Below are positions 46,948 through 55,582 of a DNA stretch of 64,000 nt, piece after piece. The stretch comes from Thalassomonas actiniarum (GTDB taxonomy: Bacteria; Pseudomonadota; Gammaproteobacteria; Enterobacterales; Alteromonadaceae). Made by a program: the position numbers and the translations under genes. Below the pieces are notes generated by a model. The model was not told the DNA's origin, ran no database searches, and saw nothing but the letters and a program-made list of their open reading frames with translations. Where the stretch lies: the NCBI RefSeq assembly GCF_000948975.2, contig NZ_CP059735.1:3596001-3660000 (forward strand), in the 5' to 3' direction. Within the stretch, counting starts at the first letter, position 1. Each line of letters opens with the position of its first letter.

Positions 46948-47654
46948 TGATGATCCCGGACGGTTATATTGAAATAGAGCGCATCTATGCCGCAATGATG
47001 GCGGGCAATGTCCGCTCCCTTGCCGTGACCGCAAGCCAGCCGCAAGAAGGCGTCAGCACGGTTATCAGGGCACTGGCCAGACGTAACCTTAACGCGGGTC
47101 GCTCTACCTTGCTGGTGGATTTAAACCTGCACAGTCCCCATCTGAGCAATGCGCTGGCATTGCCGTCATCATCTACACCTGAGCAAGGTCTGTCCAAGCC
47201 CCATATGCTTTCATTACACAAAGAAATAAAAATGGCAGTGATCACCGCTCCTGCCAGGCGCGAAGTTATTATGCAGCTCAGGGAGCCGGGCATGCTGGCA
47301 AATCATATCCAGGGATGGCTGAAAAACTATGATACCGTGCTTTTAGATACCTCACCGATAGGCTTGCACAACAGCGGCAATTTGCCGGGTGAATATGCCG
47401 CCAGTGCCTGTGATGCCTGTATCCTGACGGTATTAGCCGGCGTTACCTCCCAGGCCAGTATCAAAAGCACGATTGAAAAGCTTAACAAGGCACAGGCACT
47501 GCTGTTGGGTACGGTAATTAATGACAGGTATAATCCGGGATTAAAACAGGAGTTATTACGCGAAGCCGATAAACTCAGCCGTTATTTTCCCGGCTTTGCC
47601 AACCGGGTAAAAAACTGGCTTAACAAATCACATCTGTTGTCCCTTGAACTCTAA
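46947..47654 (+). CDS. BY-kinase-like ATPase with altered Walker A (SypD-like)
   Basis: A 235-residue cytoplasmic CpsD/Wzc-C-type protein. The P-loop region reads SQPQEGVSTVIRAL where family members have a GKST/GKTT core, so residue 36 is Val in place of the phosphate-binding Lys. Walker A' is LLVDLNLHSPHL and Walker B is VLLDTSPIG (Asp134). No C-terminal tyrosine cluster. It may be a non-phosphorylating partner of the chain-length protein, or bind nucleotide in an unusual way. Its start overlaps the SLBB stop by one base. Confidence 0.8.
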   Translation: MMIPDGYIEIERIYAAMMAGNVRSLAVTASQPQEGVSTVIRALARRNLNAGRSTLLVDLNLHSPHLSNALALPSSSTPEQGLSKPHMLSLHKEIKMAVITAPARREVIMQLREPGMLANHIQGWLKNYDTVLLDTSPIGLHNSGNLPGEYAASACDACILTVLAGVTSQASIKSTIEKLNKAQALLLGTVINDRYNPGLKQELLREADKLSRYFPGFANRVKNWLNKSHLLSLEL

Positions 47655-47659
47655 AGGCG

Positions 47660-47693
47660 AAAAAGCAACCCCTTATTCCCAGCTTTGCTTTTT
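47660..47693. terminator. Bidirectional terminator between sypD-like gene and regulator gene
   Basis: AAAAAGCAA and TTGCTTTTT form a 9-bp stem whose arms supply U-runs in both directions. The loop contains the regulator's stop codon (47673-47675). It fits termination of the two convergent transcripts. Confidence 0.5.
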
Positions 47694-49112
47694 CCGATAA
47701 AGGGTAGACGGGCTGACTTCCAGCAAGGCTGCCGCTTTAGGGACATTGCCCTGGCAATAGGCGATAGCCTGCTCTATCGCCTGCTTTTCTACCTGCCATA
47801 AAGGCAAGATCCCTTGCTGACCCTGCTGCTCTGTGCTGCCAGGGGTTTCAGTCGCAGACTCTGCCGAAAGCGCTTTTACCGGTGCGGCAAAACCCCCGAC
47901 CATATTGGATAATGATTTGATAATCATTTCTGAGGTAATTTTTTTGCCGGTATTGAGCACCACCATGCCATGGATAACATTTTCCAGTTGTCTGACATTA
48001 CCAGGCCAGTCATAACCGCAGATGATCTGAATCGCATCGCGGTTAAAGTCTTGAAAATGCTTACCTTCAAGCCTGGCATACTTTTTCAGGAAAAATCGCG
48101 CCAGCAGCAGGATATCGGCCCCCCGCTCCCTCAGCGGCGGCAAGCCAAAAGTAATGACATTTAAACGGTAATATAAGTCTTCTCGAAACTCTCCCGCCAT
48201 CACGGCTTCGCCGATGGAAGTGGATGAGGCCGAAATAATTTGTGCCTGAAACTGCTGAACCTTAGTGGTACCTAACGGGGTGAACTCCCGCTCCTGAATA
48301 ACCCGGAGTAATTTTGCCTGCAAGGGTTTGGACAAGGTGGTGATTTCATCAAGAAACAAGGTACCGTTTTTTGCAGCAGCAAATAGCCCTTCCTGCGCAC
48401 TGACCGCCCCGGTAAAAGCCCCTTTGCTATGACCAAAAAGCTGGGACTCCATCAAATGCTCGGTGAAGTTGGCACAGTTCACCCCGATAAAAGGCTCATC
48501 CTGATGAAAACCTTCCAGATGACAGGCCTTGGCCACCAGCTCTTTGCCTGTCCCTGTTTCGCCGGTGATAAAAACCGGGGCATTGGTGCTGGCGGCATGA
48601 CGGATACTGTCGAATAATTCATTCATGCTGTCATCTGCCGCCACCAGACCGTGAAAATTTACCGGTGTTCCCGGCAGCAGACTTTCTCTTTCCTGATGAT
48701 CCGTCGAATTCGTCACCAGCACTTCCAGCGCTTTATTAACAATAAACTTCAACTCGTTATTGTCCCAGGGCTTGCAGATAAAACGTTCCACCACCCCGGC
48801 ATTAAAGGCAGCGGAGACTTTGCCAAAATCCTGGTAAGCCGACAGGATAATACGCTGCGAATGCGGCCAATAATGCCGGATCTTGGTTAAAAATTCACAG
48901 CCGTCCATTTCCGGCATGCGCTGATCTGAAATCACCACCTCCACCGGATGCTGCTCACTGTATTGCAAGGCTTCAAGTGCCGAATTAAAAGTGACGATAT
49001 TGGCTTCTATGCCCCTTAGGGTTCTTTTTAAACTGGACAGGATCCCCTCTTCATCATCAAGTAACAATAAAGTAGGTAAGATATTGCTATTCTCCGGGCT
49101 TTGCACAGGCAT
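47673..49112 (-). CDS. Sigma54-dependent response regulator (SypG-like)
   Basis: A 479-residue NtrC-family activator. Receiver 13-130 (DDEE acid pair at 19-22, phospho-acceptor Asp63 in ISDQRMPEMDG, KPW lysine), AAA+ domain about 150-395 with Walker A GETGTGKE (184-191), sigma54-contacting GAFTGA (231-236), Walker B TLFLDEI and WPGNVRQLEN, then a Fis-type helix-turn-helix (AIEQAIAYCQGNVPKAAALLEVS). It converges with the B-C-D operon. Four GG-N10-GC promoters in the locus make it the obvious activator, as SypG is for V. fischeri syp. A TTGCATTTTGCAA site 85 bases upstream of its start suggests self-control. Confidence 0.9.
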   Translation of the reverse strand: MPVQSPENSNILPTLLLLDDEEGILSSLKRTLRGIEANIVTFNSALEALQYSEQHPVEVVISDQRMPEMDGCEFLTKIRHYWPHSQRIILSAYQDFGKVSAAFNAGVVERFICKPWDNNELKFIVNKALEVLVTNSTDHQERESLLPGTPVNFHGLVAADDSMNELFDSIRHAASTNAPVFITGETGTGKELVAKACHLEGFHQDEPFIGVNCANFTEHLMESQLFGHSKGAFTGAVSAQEGLFAAAKNGTLFLDEITTLSKPLQAKLLRVIQEREFTPLGTTKVQQFQAQIISASSTSIGEAVMAGEFREDLYYRLNVITFGLPPLRERGADILLLARFFLKKYARLEGKHFQDFNRDAIQIICGYDWPGNVRQLENVIHGMVVLNTGKKITSEMIIKSLSNMVGGFAAPVKALSAESATETPGSTEQQGQQGILPLWQVEKQAIEQAIAYCQGNVPKAAALLEVSPSTLYRKKQSWE

Positions 49113-49194
49113 ATCAGCTCAATTCCTTCGATTATCAGACGGATATAAGCAAAGCATAGTCTATAAATTACTTGGCTGTGCAAATTGAGAGGAT

Positions 49195-49211
49195 ATTTGC
49201 ATTTTGCAAAT
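49195..49211. promoter_or_regulatory. Perfect ATTTGCA-TTT-TGCAAAT site upstream of the regulator gene
   Basis: A 17-base perfect inverted repeat whose central 13-mer is identical to the site at sigma54 promoter 1. A weaker TGCA-AAT-TG half-site lies at 49179-49187. No GG-N10-GC promoter is seen facing the regulator gene, so binding here may modulate another promoter type. Confidence 0.6.
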
Positions 49212-49263
49212 GCCAGCTAAGATAAATCAAGGCTGGCAGCAAAAGGAATGGCTCTGTGATTTT

Positions 49264-49803
49264 TTAAAAGCGCCCCAGAACCAGCTCATGCCCGCCACAA
49301 GGCAGGATTAACTCGGTTCCTTGTGGGGTTATTCGCTCTTTGGCAAGATCTGCCCACTGATAAAACACATTACGGTGAACTTTCGCCAGCAGGTTACGGC
49401 GCACCGTCACATACAAACAGCCGTTATCAGCAATATGCAAAGGATGGTTTTCCCCAAAAATAAATTCATCACCAAGGTTAGTGGCAAGGTGCATGTCACC
49501 ATATTCACCTTCCTGTCCCCAAGACCACTGGCTCAGGATAAAAGGAACATCTTCAACGGTGATTTTAATTTTTTCCACCGGGGTTACCAGGAAATAATCA
49601 TCCCGTTCTTTTTTTAATACCGAAGCAAAGAGTTTAACTAACTTTTGCCGCTTAAAAACAGTCCCGTTGTGATACCAGCTGCCGTCCTTTTTGATGACTA
49701 AATTCATTTCACCACAATAGGGAGGATCCCATAATTCAACCGGCGGCAACTTTTGCTCTGTACCTGAATGCTTTAGCTGCGAAGATATTTTTTCCAGTGA
49801 CAT
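49264..49803 (-). CDS. DUF1285 domain-containing protein
   Basis: A 179-residue soluble protein of the DUF1285 family, recognised from LPPVELWDPPYCGEMNLVIKKDGSW, FKRQKLVKLFASVLKKE, DYFLVTPVEKIKI and the C-terminal GTELILPCGGHELVLG. Function is unknown. I start at MSLEKISSQL (49803); the frame continues six residues upstream. It lies on the same strand as the regulator but 151 bases upstream of it. Confidence 0.85.
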   Translation of the reverse strand: MSLEKISSQLKHSGTEQKLPPVELWDPPYCGEMNLVIKKDGSWYHNGTVFKRQKLVKLFASVLKKERDDYFLVTPVEKIKITVEDVPFILSQWSWGQEGEYGDMHLATNLGDEFIFGENHPLHIADNGCLYVTVRRNLLAKVHRNVFYQWADLAKERITPQGTELILPCGGHELVLGRF

Positions 49804-50024
49804 AAACCATTTCCATAACATGCGCTTATAAGCAATATTTTACCATTTTTCACGGTAAAGGTGTTATATAAGGCCATAGGTTATTTTGATAAGCAAGAGC
49901 AGCTTTCGGGGGCATTGCAACAAAAGCAACAGGATATTTCGGCAGGCAAGTGCGGGGCATATGCAAATAAAGTTTGACAGCTTATGCCCCTGAGCAGAAC
50001 TCGTGATCAAAGATTTCCCGTTAA

Positions 50025-50324
50025 CTAAATTTTTAACCGCTGAATATTATCTGCCAGGACCTTGGCCCCTATGCCTTTTACCTTAAGCAGATCATCGACA
50101 CTGGCAAATTTTCCATTCGTTTCCCGATAGCTAATAATGGCTTGCGCCCGTTTCTTGCCAACACCTTTTAATGAGATCAAATCATCCAGACTGGCCTGGT
50201 TAATATCTACCGCCTGGCTGGCAACATCCATAGCTTTAGCTTGCTCCGGCATTTGCTTGGCAATGGATACGGCACTAAAACAAGTTAACAGCGCGATCAA
50301 CAGCAATGAAGAAATGTTTTTCAT
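50025..50324 (-). CDS. ComEA-family helix-hairpin-helix protein
   Basis: A 99-residue exported protein: signal peptide (LLLIALLTCFSAVSIA), then a tandem helix-hairpin-helix DNA-binding domain (VDINQASLDDLISLKGVGKKRAQAIISY and VDDLLKVKGIGAKVLADNI). ComEA proteins bind incoming double-stranded DNA in the periplasm during natural transformation. The single domain and short length match gram-negative ComEA homologues. Confidence 0.88.
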   Translation of the reverse strand: MKNISSLLLIALLTCFSAVSIAKQMPEQAKAMDVASQAVDINQASLDDLISLKGVGKKRAQAIISYRETNGKFASVDDLLKVKGIGAKVLADNIQRLKI

Positions 50325-50364
50325 GACAAAATCCTTCTATATCAAATATTCCTACAGGGGGTTA

Positions 50365-50395
50365 AATAAGTGGCCGTTGAAATCGGCCACTTATT
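50365..50395 (-). terminator. Intrinsic terminator downstream of pyrF
   Basis: A perfect 12-bp stem AATAAGTGGCCG/CGGCCACTTATT with a seven-base loop, 56 bases after the pyrF stop. The T-rich run is stronger on the + side, so it may work in both directions. Confidence 0.55.
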
Positions 50396-50450
50396 ATTTT
50401 TAGAAGTGATTCTTGCCTTTGTCAAAAAGAAGTGGAACTTTATTCCGGCA

Positions 50451-51152
50451 CTAACCCATAAGCGATTGATTAATATCTAACAGCACCTGATGCGGATCGG
50501 CGGCTTTAGTGATCGGGCGACCAACAACCAAATAATCAACCCCGGCGGCAACCGCCTGCTCAGGTGTCATAATACGTTTTTGATCATTGCTGGCAGCCCC
50601 CGCAGGACGAATGCCGGGTGTGATCAGTTTAAACTCCTCACCAAAAGCGGCTTTTAACTTTTCGGCTTCCCAGGCAGAGCAAACAACACCGTCCAGACCG
50701 CAGTCTTTGGTCAACCCTGCCAGGCGCATCACCTGCTGCTCAGGGGAAGCATCAATGCCTATACCTTGTAAGTCTTCTTCTCCCATGCTGGTTAACACGG
50801 TTACCGCAATTAATAACGGCGCCTTGTCACCATAGGCTTCCAGGGCTTCTTTTGCCTTTAACATCATTTCCCGGCCGCCGCTGGCATGGACATTTACCAT
50901 CCACACGCCAAGATCCGCCGCCGCGGTCACTGCTTTCGCCACGGTATTGGGGATATCGTGGAATTTCAGATCCAGGAAAACATCAAAACCTTTATCCACC
51001 AACTCACGTACAAATTCAGGGCCAAAATAAGTAAACATTTCCTTGCCAACTTTTAACCGGCAATCATTGCTGTCAATTTTATCGACAAAAGACAAAGCCT
51101 GCGCTTTGTTATCAAAATCCAACGCAACCAGGACTTTTGCATCATTCATCAT
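50451..51152 (-). CDS. pyrF: Orotidine 5'-phosphate decarboxylase
   Basis: Last step of UMP synthesis: decarboxylates OMP. The 233 residues hold [12 protein letters not shown], the catalytic [15 protein letters not shown] (K and D network), and the closing [17 protein letters not shown] and [11 protein letters not shown] phosphate site. Last gene of the lapA-lapB-pyrF group, a gene order conserved in gammaproteobacteria. Confidence 0.96.
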   Translation of the reverse strand: MMNDAKVLVALDFDNKAQALSFVDKIDSNDCRLKVGKEMFTYFGPEFVRELVDKGFDVFLDLKFHDIPNTVAKAVTAAADLGVWMVNVHASGGREMMLKAKEALEAYGDKAPLLIAVTVLTSMGEEDLQGIGIDASPEQQVMRLAGLTKDCGLDGVVCSAWEAEKLKAAFGEEFKLITPGIRPAGAASNDQKRIMTPEQAVAAGVDYLVVGRPITKAADPHQVLLDINQSLMG

Positions 51153-51208
51153 TTTTACCCTTGTGTATCCTAAAAATTAAACAAAAACATCGCTCAAACG
51201 GGCGAAAC

Positions 51209-52378
51209 CTACTCACCTTCGAGCCCGCGCACCGGTTTTAACTGCTCCCAGCCATGACAGGACGGACATGACCAGTAATGGGTACTGCTATTAAAACCAC
51301 AGGTATGGCAAGTATAACGGGGTCTCATATTCAAATAAGCCGAGATCAGCTCTTTAATGACATCCAGACCTTCACTGGTGTGATTATCCTCTGAATCTGT
51401 CATCTGCATTTTTACAAAATGTTTAAAGCCACGTATCGTCGGCCGCCTTTTCAGCGCCGACAATAAAAATTCTTTCGCTTTATTAACGCCGTACCTGGAC
51501 TCCAGATACGTTAAATATTTCAGCAAGGCACTTGAGCTGCCGGTTTCTTCATAGACCTTACGGATAAAGGTGAAAAACTCTTCTTCAATATCCTGATGGA
51601 CATAACAGGCATGCATAGGTTCGATAACCTCGGGAAAAAAGTCCTTGTCTTGCTGGTAAATATCCCGGTAACACTGGCTCGCTTCCCGATACTGCTGGTG
51701 GTTTTCATAAATCTGCGCCATCAGCCAGTTGGCGCGACAGGAGTTGGGATCATAACTTAAGGCATTTTCCAACAGCTCCAGCACTTCAATAAATTCATCT
51801 TTCTCCAGTGCCGTGGTCGCCAGTTCACAGTAGAAATTTGCCAGAGTATGCAACAGCCGCTTGTCTTTGGTTTTAACAATCACTTTTTTTAAAGCTATCC
51901 CCTGCTGCCAGTCTTTGGTGGACTGAAAAATCTGCATCAGATAGGTTAAAGCTTTCAAACCATAGGTCTTGGACTTTAACACTTTTGTAAACATTTTTTC
52001 GGCGCGGTCATATAAACCGGCACTTAAAAAATCTTTACCCAGCTCAAACACCGCCTGCTGTTTATCCTGGCTAGGTAAATGGCTTTGCCTCACCAGATAT
52101 TCATGCACTTTTAATGCCCGATCGAGCTCACCACGGCGACGAAATAAATTGGCCATGGCAAAGTGGGCTTCAACGGTATCATCTTCCACCTTCAAGGCCT
52201 CAATCAGGTAATCTATCGCCTTGTCCTGCTGGTTCGAGAGCAAGTAATTTAAACCGGTGGAATATTTGATCGACAAGTCCTGCTTGGCACTTTGATCTTT
52301 TTGTTTAATGCTGTTGCGCCCCATAAACCAGCCATAACCCATGGCAATGGGCAACAACAGAAATAACAGCTCTAGCAT
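51209..52378 (-). CDS. lapB: Lipopolysaccharide assembly protein B (LapB/YciM)
   Basis: A 389-residue inner-membrane-anchored protein: one N-terminal helix (MLELLFLLLPIAMGYGWFMG), about nine TPR-like repeats, and a C-terminal rubredoxin-type metal site TCHTCGFNSSTHYWSCPSCHGW. LapB works with FtsH to set LpxC level and so LPS synthesis. It follows lapA by six bases. Confidence 0.94.
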   Translation of the reverse strand: MLELLFLLLPIAMGYGWFMGRNSIKQKDQSAKQDLSIKYSTGLNYLLSNQQDKAIDYLIEALKVEDDTVEAHFAMANLFRRRGELDRALKVHEYLVRQSHLPSQDKQQAVFELGKDFLSAGLYDRAEKMFTKVLKSKTYGLKALTYLMQIFQSTKDWQQGIALKKVIVKTKDKRLLHTLANFYCELATTALEKDEFIEVLELLENALSYDPNSCRANWLMAQIYENHQQYREASQCYRDIYQQDKDFFPEVIEPMHACYVHQDIEEEFFTFIRKVYEETGSSSALLKYLTYLESRYGVNKAKEFLLSALKRRPTIRGFKHFVKMQMTDSEDNHTSEGLDVIKELISAYLNMRPRYTCHTCGFNSSTHYWSCPSCHGWEQLKPVRGLEGE

Positions 52379-52384
52379 ATCTTA

Positions 52385-52633
52385 TCAGCTAACCTTAATG
52401 TCTTGAGAGGATGATTTTTTACCGCCTAAGGCAGAGACGAACTTCCATAACAGGGCAGTAAGCAAACCTAAGAAAAACCCTATGCCGGTAAACAGGCTCA
52501 CCATTTGTGCAACTGTGGGCTGTGCTACTGCGATCAAATAGTTAAGGTCAACAATCTGGTTATTCTGAGTGGCGAAAATAAAAGCAATAGCAAACAGGAT
52601 CAAGATGAAAAAAGACAAGAGAACAATGCGCAA
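52385..52633 (-). CDS. lapA: Lipopolysaccharide assembly protein A (LapA, DUF1049)
   Basis: A short membrane protein with two transmembrane segments (LLSFFILILFAIAFIFATQN and MVSLFTGIGFFLGLLTALLW) matching LapA. The first in-frame ATG (52681) lies inside the intrinsic terminator of ihfB, so I use TTG at 52633 (82 residues), which aligns with the family's N-terminus and has GGGGG five bases upstream. Paired with lapB for LPS assembly. Confidence 0.85.
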   Translation of the reverse strand: MRIVLLSFFILILFAIAFIFATQNNQIVDLNYLIAVAQPTVAQMVSLFTGIGFFLGLLTALLWKFVSALGGKKSSSQDIKVS

Positions 52634-52655
52634 ACCAACCCCCGTAAAAGTGTGA

Positions 52656-52687
52656 TTAAAAAAAACGGCATGCCGTAGCATGCCGTT
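52656..52687 (-). terminator. Intrinsic terminator of ihfB
   Basis: A perfect 10-bp stem AACGGCATGC/GCATGCCGTT with a four-base loop, followed on the minus strand by eight T, 20 bases after the ihfB stop. Confidence 0.85.
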
Positions 52688-52706
52688 GATTAGCTAAATT
52701 AAAAAA

Positions 52707-52994
52707 TTAAGCATGGGAAAGGTTAACCCTTTCCCGTAATTCTTTACCGGGTTTAAAATGTGGAACATATTTACCGGATAGCTCTACGGCATCACCCGTT
52801 TTAGGGTTTCTGCCTACTCGAGGAGCACGAAAATGTAGCGAAAAACTACCAAATCCTCTTATTTCTATCCGCTCACCTTTTGACAAAGATTGCGCCATCA
52901 TTTCAAGAATTTCTTTAATAGCTTGTTCGACATCTTTAGCAGATAAATGATTTAATTTCTCTGCCAATCTTTCAATGAGTTCTGACTTGGTCAT
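52707..52994 (-). CDS. ihfB: Integration host factor subunit beta
   Basis: A 95-residue HU/IHF-fold protein: [47 protein letters not shown] (DNA-bending arm with the Pro intercalation site) and [16 protein letters not shown]. With IhfA it bends DNA sharply, including at sigma54 promoters such as those in this window. GGGAGG is four bases from the ATG. It lies between rpsA and lapA as in E. coli. Confidence 0.96.
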   Translation of the reverse strand: MTKSELIERLAEKLNHLSAKDVEQAIKEILEMMAQSLSKGERIEIRGFGSFSLHFRAPRVGRNPKTGDAVELSGKYVPHFKPGKELRERVNLSHA

Positions 52995-53042
52995 TCGACC
53001 TCCCAGTGATTCATTTAGCTTCGCGCCAATGGAGTTAAAACT

Positions 53043-53085
53043 TGAGGGGAAGCATTTCTCAAAGGTTAATGAAACCTTCCCCTCA
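53043..53085 (-). terminator. Candidate terminator downstream of rpsA
   Basis: TGAGGGGAAG and CTTCCCCTCA form a 10-bp stem around a longer loop, followed on the minus strand by AGTTTTAAC; it lies between rpsA and ihfB. Confidence 0.5.
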
Positions 53086-53100
53086 CCTGCCCGCTAAAAA

Positions 53101-54765
53101 TTAGTTTTTAGCGTTTTTGAATGCTTCGGCCATAGCATTTGAGAAACCAGCGTCTTCGCTCTTGTTAAGGCTTTCCATGGCTTGACGTTCGTCAGCCTGG
53201 TCTTTCGCTTTAACAGATAAGCTGATAGTGCGGTTCTTACGATCTACACCAACAAACTTAGTTTCTACAGAGTCACCAACAGATAATTCTGTCGTGGCAT
53301 CTTCAACACGATCAACTGAAATATCAGCAGCACGTAAGTAACCTTCAACGCCTTCGGCTAATTCTACTTTAGCACCTTTGGCATCTACTTCGATGACCTT
53401 ACCAGTAACAATAGCACCTTTTTTGTTATCTGTCAGATACATATTGAACGGATCGTCTTCGGCTTGTTTAACGCCTAAAGAGATACGCTCGCGCTCTGGG
53501 TCAACCTGAAGAACAACCGCTGTGATCTCGTCACCTTTCTTGTATTCACGAACAACTTCTTCACCGCCGTTCCAAGAAATATCAGATAAGTGAACCAGAC
53601 CGTCAATGCCGCCGTCAAGGCCGATGAAGATACCAAAGTCAGTGATTGACTTGATCTTACCGCTAACCTTATCGCCTTTGTTGAAGTTCTTAGCGAACTC
53701 TTCCCAAGGGTTCGGGATGCATTGCTTAAGGCCAAGAGAAATACGACGACGCTCTTCGTCAATTTCAAGCACCATAACTTCAACAGTATCACCCAGGTTA
53801 ACAACCTTAGACGGGTGGATGTTTTTGTTGGTCCAATCCATTTCAGAAACGTGAACAAGACCTTCAACGCCTTCCTGGATTTCAACGAAACAACCGTAGT
53901 CGGTCAGGTTAGTGATACGACCAGAAAGTTTAGAACCTTCCGGGTAACGGTTAGCAATAGCTACCCATGGATCTTCGCCTAACTGCTTCATCCCCAGAGA
54001 TACACGGGTACGTTCACGGTCGAATTTAAGTACTTTAACCTGGATTTCATCGCCAACGTTAACGATTTCACTTGGGTGCTTAACGCGCTTCCAAGCCATG
54101 TCGGTGATGTGCAATAAGCCGTCAATGCCGCCAAGATCTACGAACGCACCGTAGTCAGTCAGGTTCTTAACGATACCTTTAACTTCTTGACCTTCTTGCA
54201 GAGACTCTAATAATTGATCACGTTCTTCACTGCTTTCGTTTTCGATAACAGCGCGACGAGAAACAACAACGTTATTACGCTTTTGATCAAGCTTAATAAC
54301 TTTGAATTCTAAATCTTTACCTTCAAGGTGAGCTGTGTCACGTACAGGACGTACATCAACCAGTGAACCAGGTAAGAAAGCACGGATGTTGCTCACTTCA
54401 ACAGTGAAACCGCCTTTAACTTTACCATTGATAACACCGATAACAGTCTCTTTTTCTTCGTAAGCTTTTTCAAGCACTTGCCAAGCTTCGTGGCGTTTTG
54501 CTTTTTCACGAGAAAGGATAGTTTCACCGAAACCGTCATCCGTTGCATCTAATGCAACATCGATTTCATCACCGATGTTAATTTCTACTTCGCCAGCCGT
54601 GTTCTTGAACTGGTCGATAGAAATAACACTTTCAGATTTTAAGCCGGCGTCAACAATAACATTGTCTTTGTTGATGGCTACCACGGTTCCTTTGATAATA
54701 GAACCTGGACGTGTTTCGATCTCTTTTAAACTTTCTTCAAAAAGTTGTGCAAAATTTTCAGTCAT
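53101..54765 (-). CDS. rpsA: 30S ribosomal protein S1
   Basis: A 554-residue protein with six S1/OB-fold repeats (for example [62 protein letters not shown]). S1 docks and unfolds mRNA on the 30S subunit. Length matches E. coli S1 (557). It lies 120 bases after cmk, the classical cmk-rpsA-ihfB order. Confidence 0.97.
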   Translation of the reverse strand: MTENFAQLFEESLKEIETRPGSIIKGTVVAINKDNVIVDAGLKSESVISIDQFKNTAGEVEINIGDEIDVALDATDDGFGETILSREKAKRHEAWQVLEKAYEEKETVIGVINGKVKGGFTVEVSNIRAFLPGSLVDVRPVRDTAHLEGKDLEFKVIKLDQKRNNVVVSRRAVIENESSEERDQLLESLQEGQEVKGIVKNLTDYGAFVDLGGIDGLLHITDMAWKRVKHPSEIVNVGDEIQVKVLKFDRERTRVSLGMKQLGEDPWVAIANRYPEGSKLSGRITNLTDYGCFVEIQEGVEGLVHVSEMDWTNKNIHPSKVVNLGDTVEVMVLEIDEERRRISLGLKQCIPNPWEEFAKNFNKGDKVSGKIKSITDFGIFIGLDGGIDGLVHLSDISWNGGEEVVREYKKGDEITAVVLQVDPERERISLGVKQAEDDPFNMYLTDNKKGAIVTGKVIEVDAKGAKVELAEGVEGYLRAADISVDRVEDATTELSVGDSVETKFVGVDRKNRTISLSVKAKDQADERQAMESLNKSEDAGFSNAMAEAFKNAKN

Positions 54766-54885
54766 AACCTGTGTATATACTCAGTTATTAATCCAATCAA
54801 CTTGCCTGTGTCATGGGGTTATTGATAAAGCCTTATGCATCCTTACAATAGGCATATGTTTGTACTCTTAATAATACAATTAAAA

Positions 54886-55578
54886 TTAAGAGGCTTTGTC
54901 CTGCGTTAATTTCTCATTGGTAAATGAGAGGATTTTATTCACCACCTCTTGTATCGAAAGGCTAGTAGAATCAACAATTAACGCGCCTTCTGCCGGCACT
55001 AACGGCGCAACCGGACGGGTACGATCCCGTTCGTCTCGCTGACGTATGTCATCCAAAAGGCGCCCGATTTTAACATCAAAGCCTTTTTCTTTCAACTGTT
55101 TAAATCGCCGCTGTGCTCTTTCTTCCGCACTGGCGGTGAGAAAAACCTTCACCGGGGCGTCGGGGAAAACCACAGTGCCCATGTCCCGGCCGTCGGCCAC
55201 CAGGCCGGGAGACATCTTAAAGGCACGCTGGCGCCGCAGCAGTGCTTCCCTCACCCGTGGAAAGGCCGCCACCTTAGAGGCTAGTTCGCCAATTTCTTCC
55301 ATGCGGATGGACTGGGTAACATTCTCCCCTTCAAGGATGATTTTGACCTCTTCTCCGGTAACTTCAAACTGCACATCTAAATGCGCCGCCATCGGGATCA
55401 GGGGCTCTTCCTCTTCGACACTGACATTATGGTGCTGGATTGCAACCGCCAGCACCCGGTAGATGGCGCCGCTGTCAAGCAGATGCCAGCCGAGCTGGTC
55501 GGCGATAATTTTCGCAACCGTGCCCTTACCGGCGCCGCTCGGGCCATCTACTGTAATTACGGGGACTTGTTCGTTCAT
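54886..55578 (-). CDS. cmk: Cytidylate kinase
   Basis: Phosphorylates CMP and dCMP with ATP. The 230 residues include the P-loop [48 protein letters not shown] and [16 protein letters not shown]. It begins four bases after aroA, so the two are one transcript. Confidence 0.96.
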   Translation of the reverse strand: MNEQVPVITVDGPSGAGKGTVAKIIADQLGWHLLDSGAIYRVLAVAIQHHNVSVEEEEPLIPMAAHLDVQFEVTGEEVKIILEGENVTQSIRMEEIGELASKVAAFPRVREALLRRQRAFKMSPGLVADGRDMGTVVFPDAPVKVFLTASAEERAQRRFKQLKEKGFDVKIGRLLDDIRQRDERDRTRPVAPLVPAEGALIVDSTSLSIQEVVNKILSFTNEKLTQDKAS

Positions 55579-55582
55579 TTGA

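Noticed and set aside
32523-47654. Recently acquired genomic island
   Set aside because: No integrase, tRNA boundary, insertion sequence or obvious base-composition break flanks the syp-like locus, so recent transfer is not supported by what is visible.
49112-49211. Sigma54 promoter for the regulator gene
   Set aside because: TGGCATTTGCAAAATGC on the minus strand has the wrong GG-to-GC spacing (12 instead of 10).
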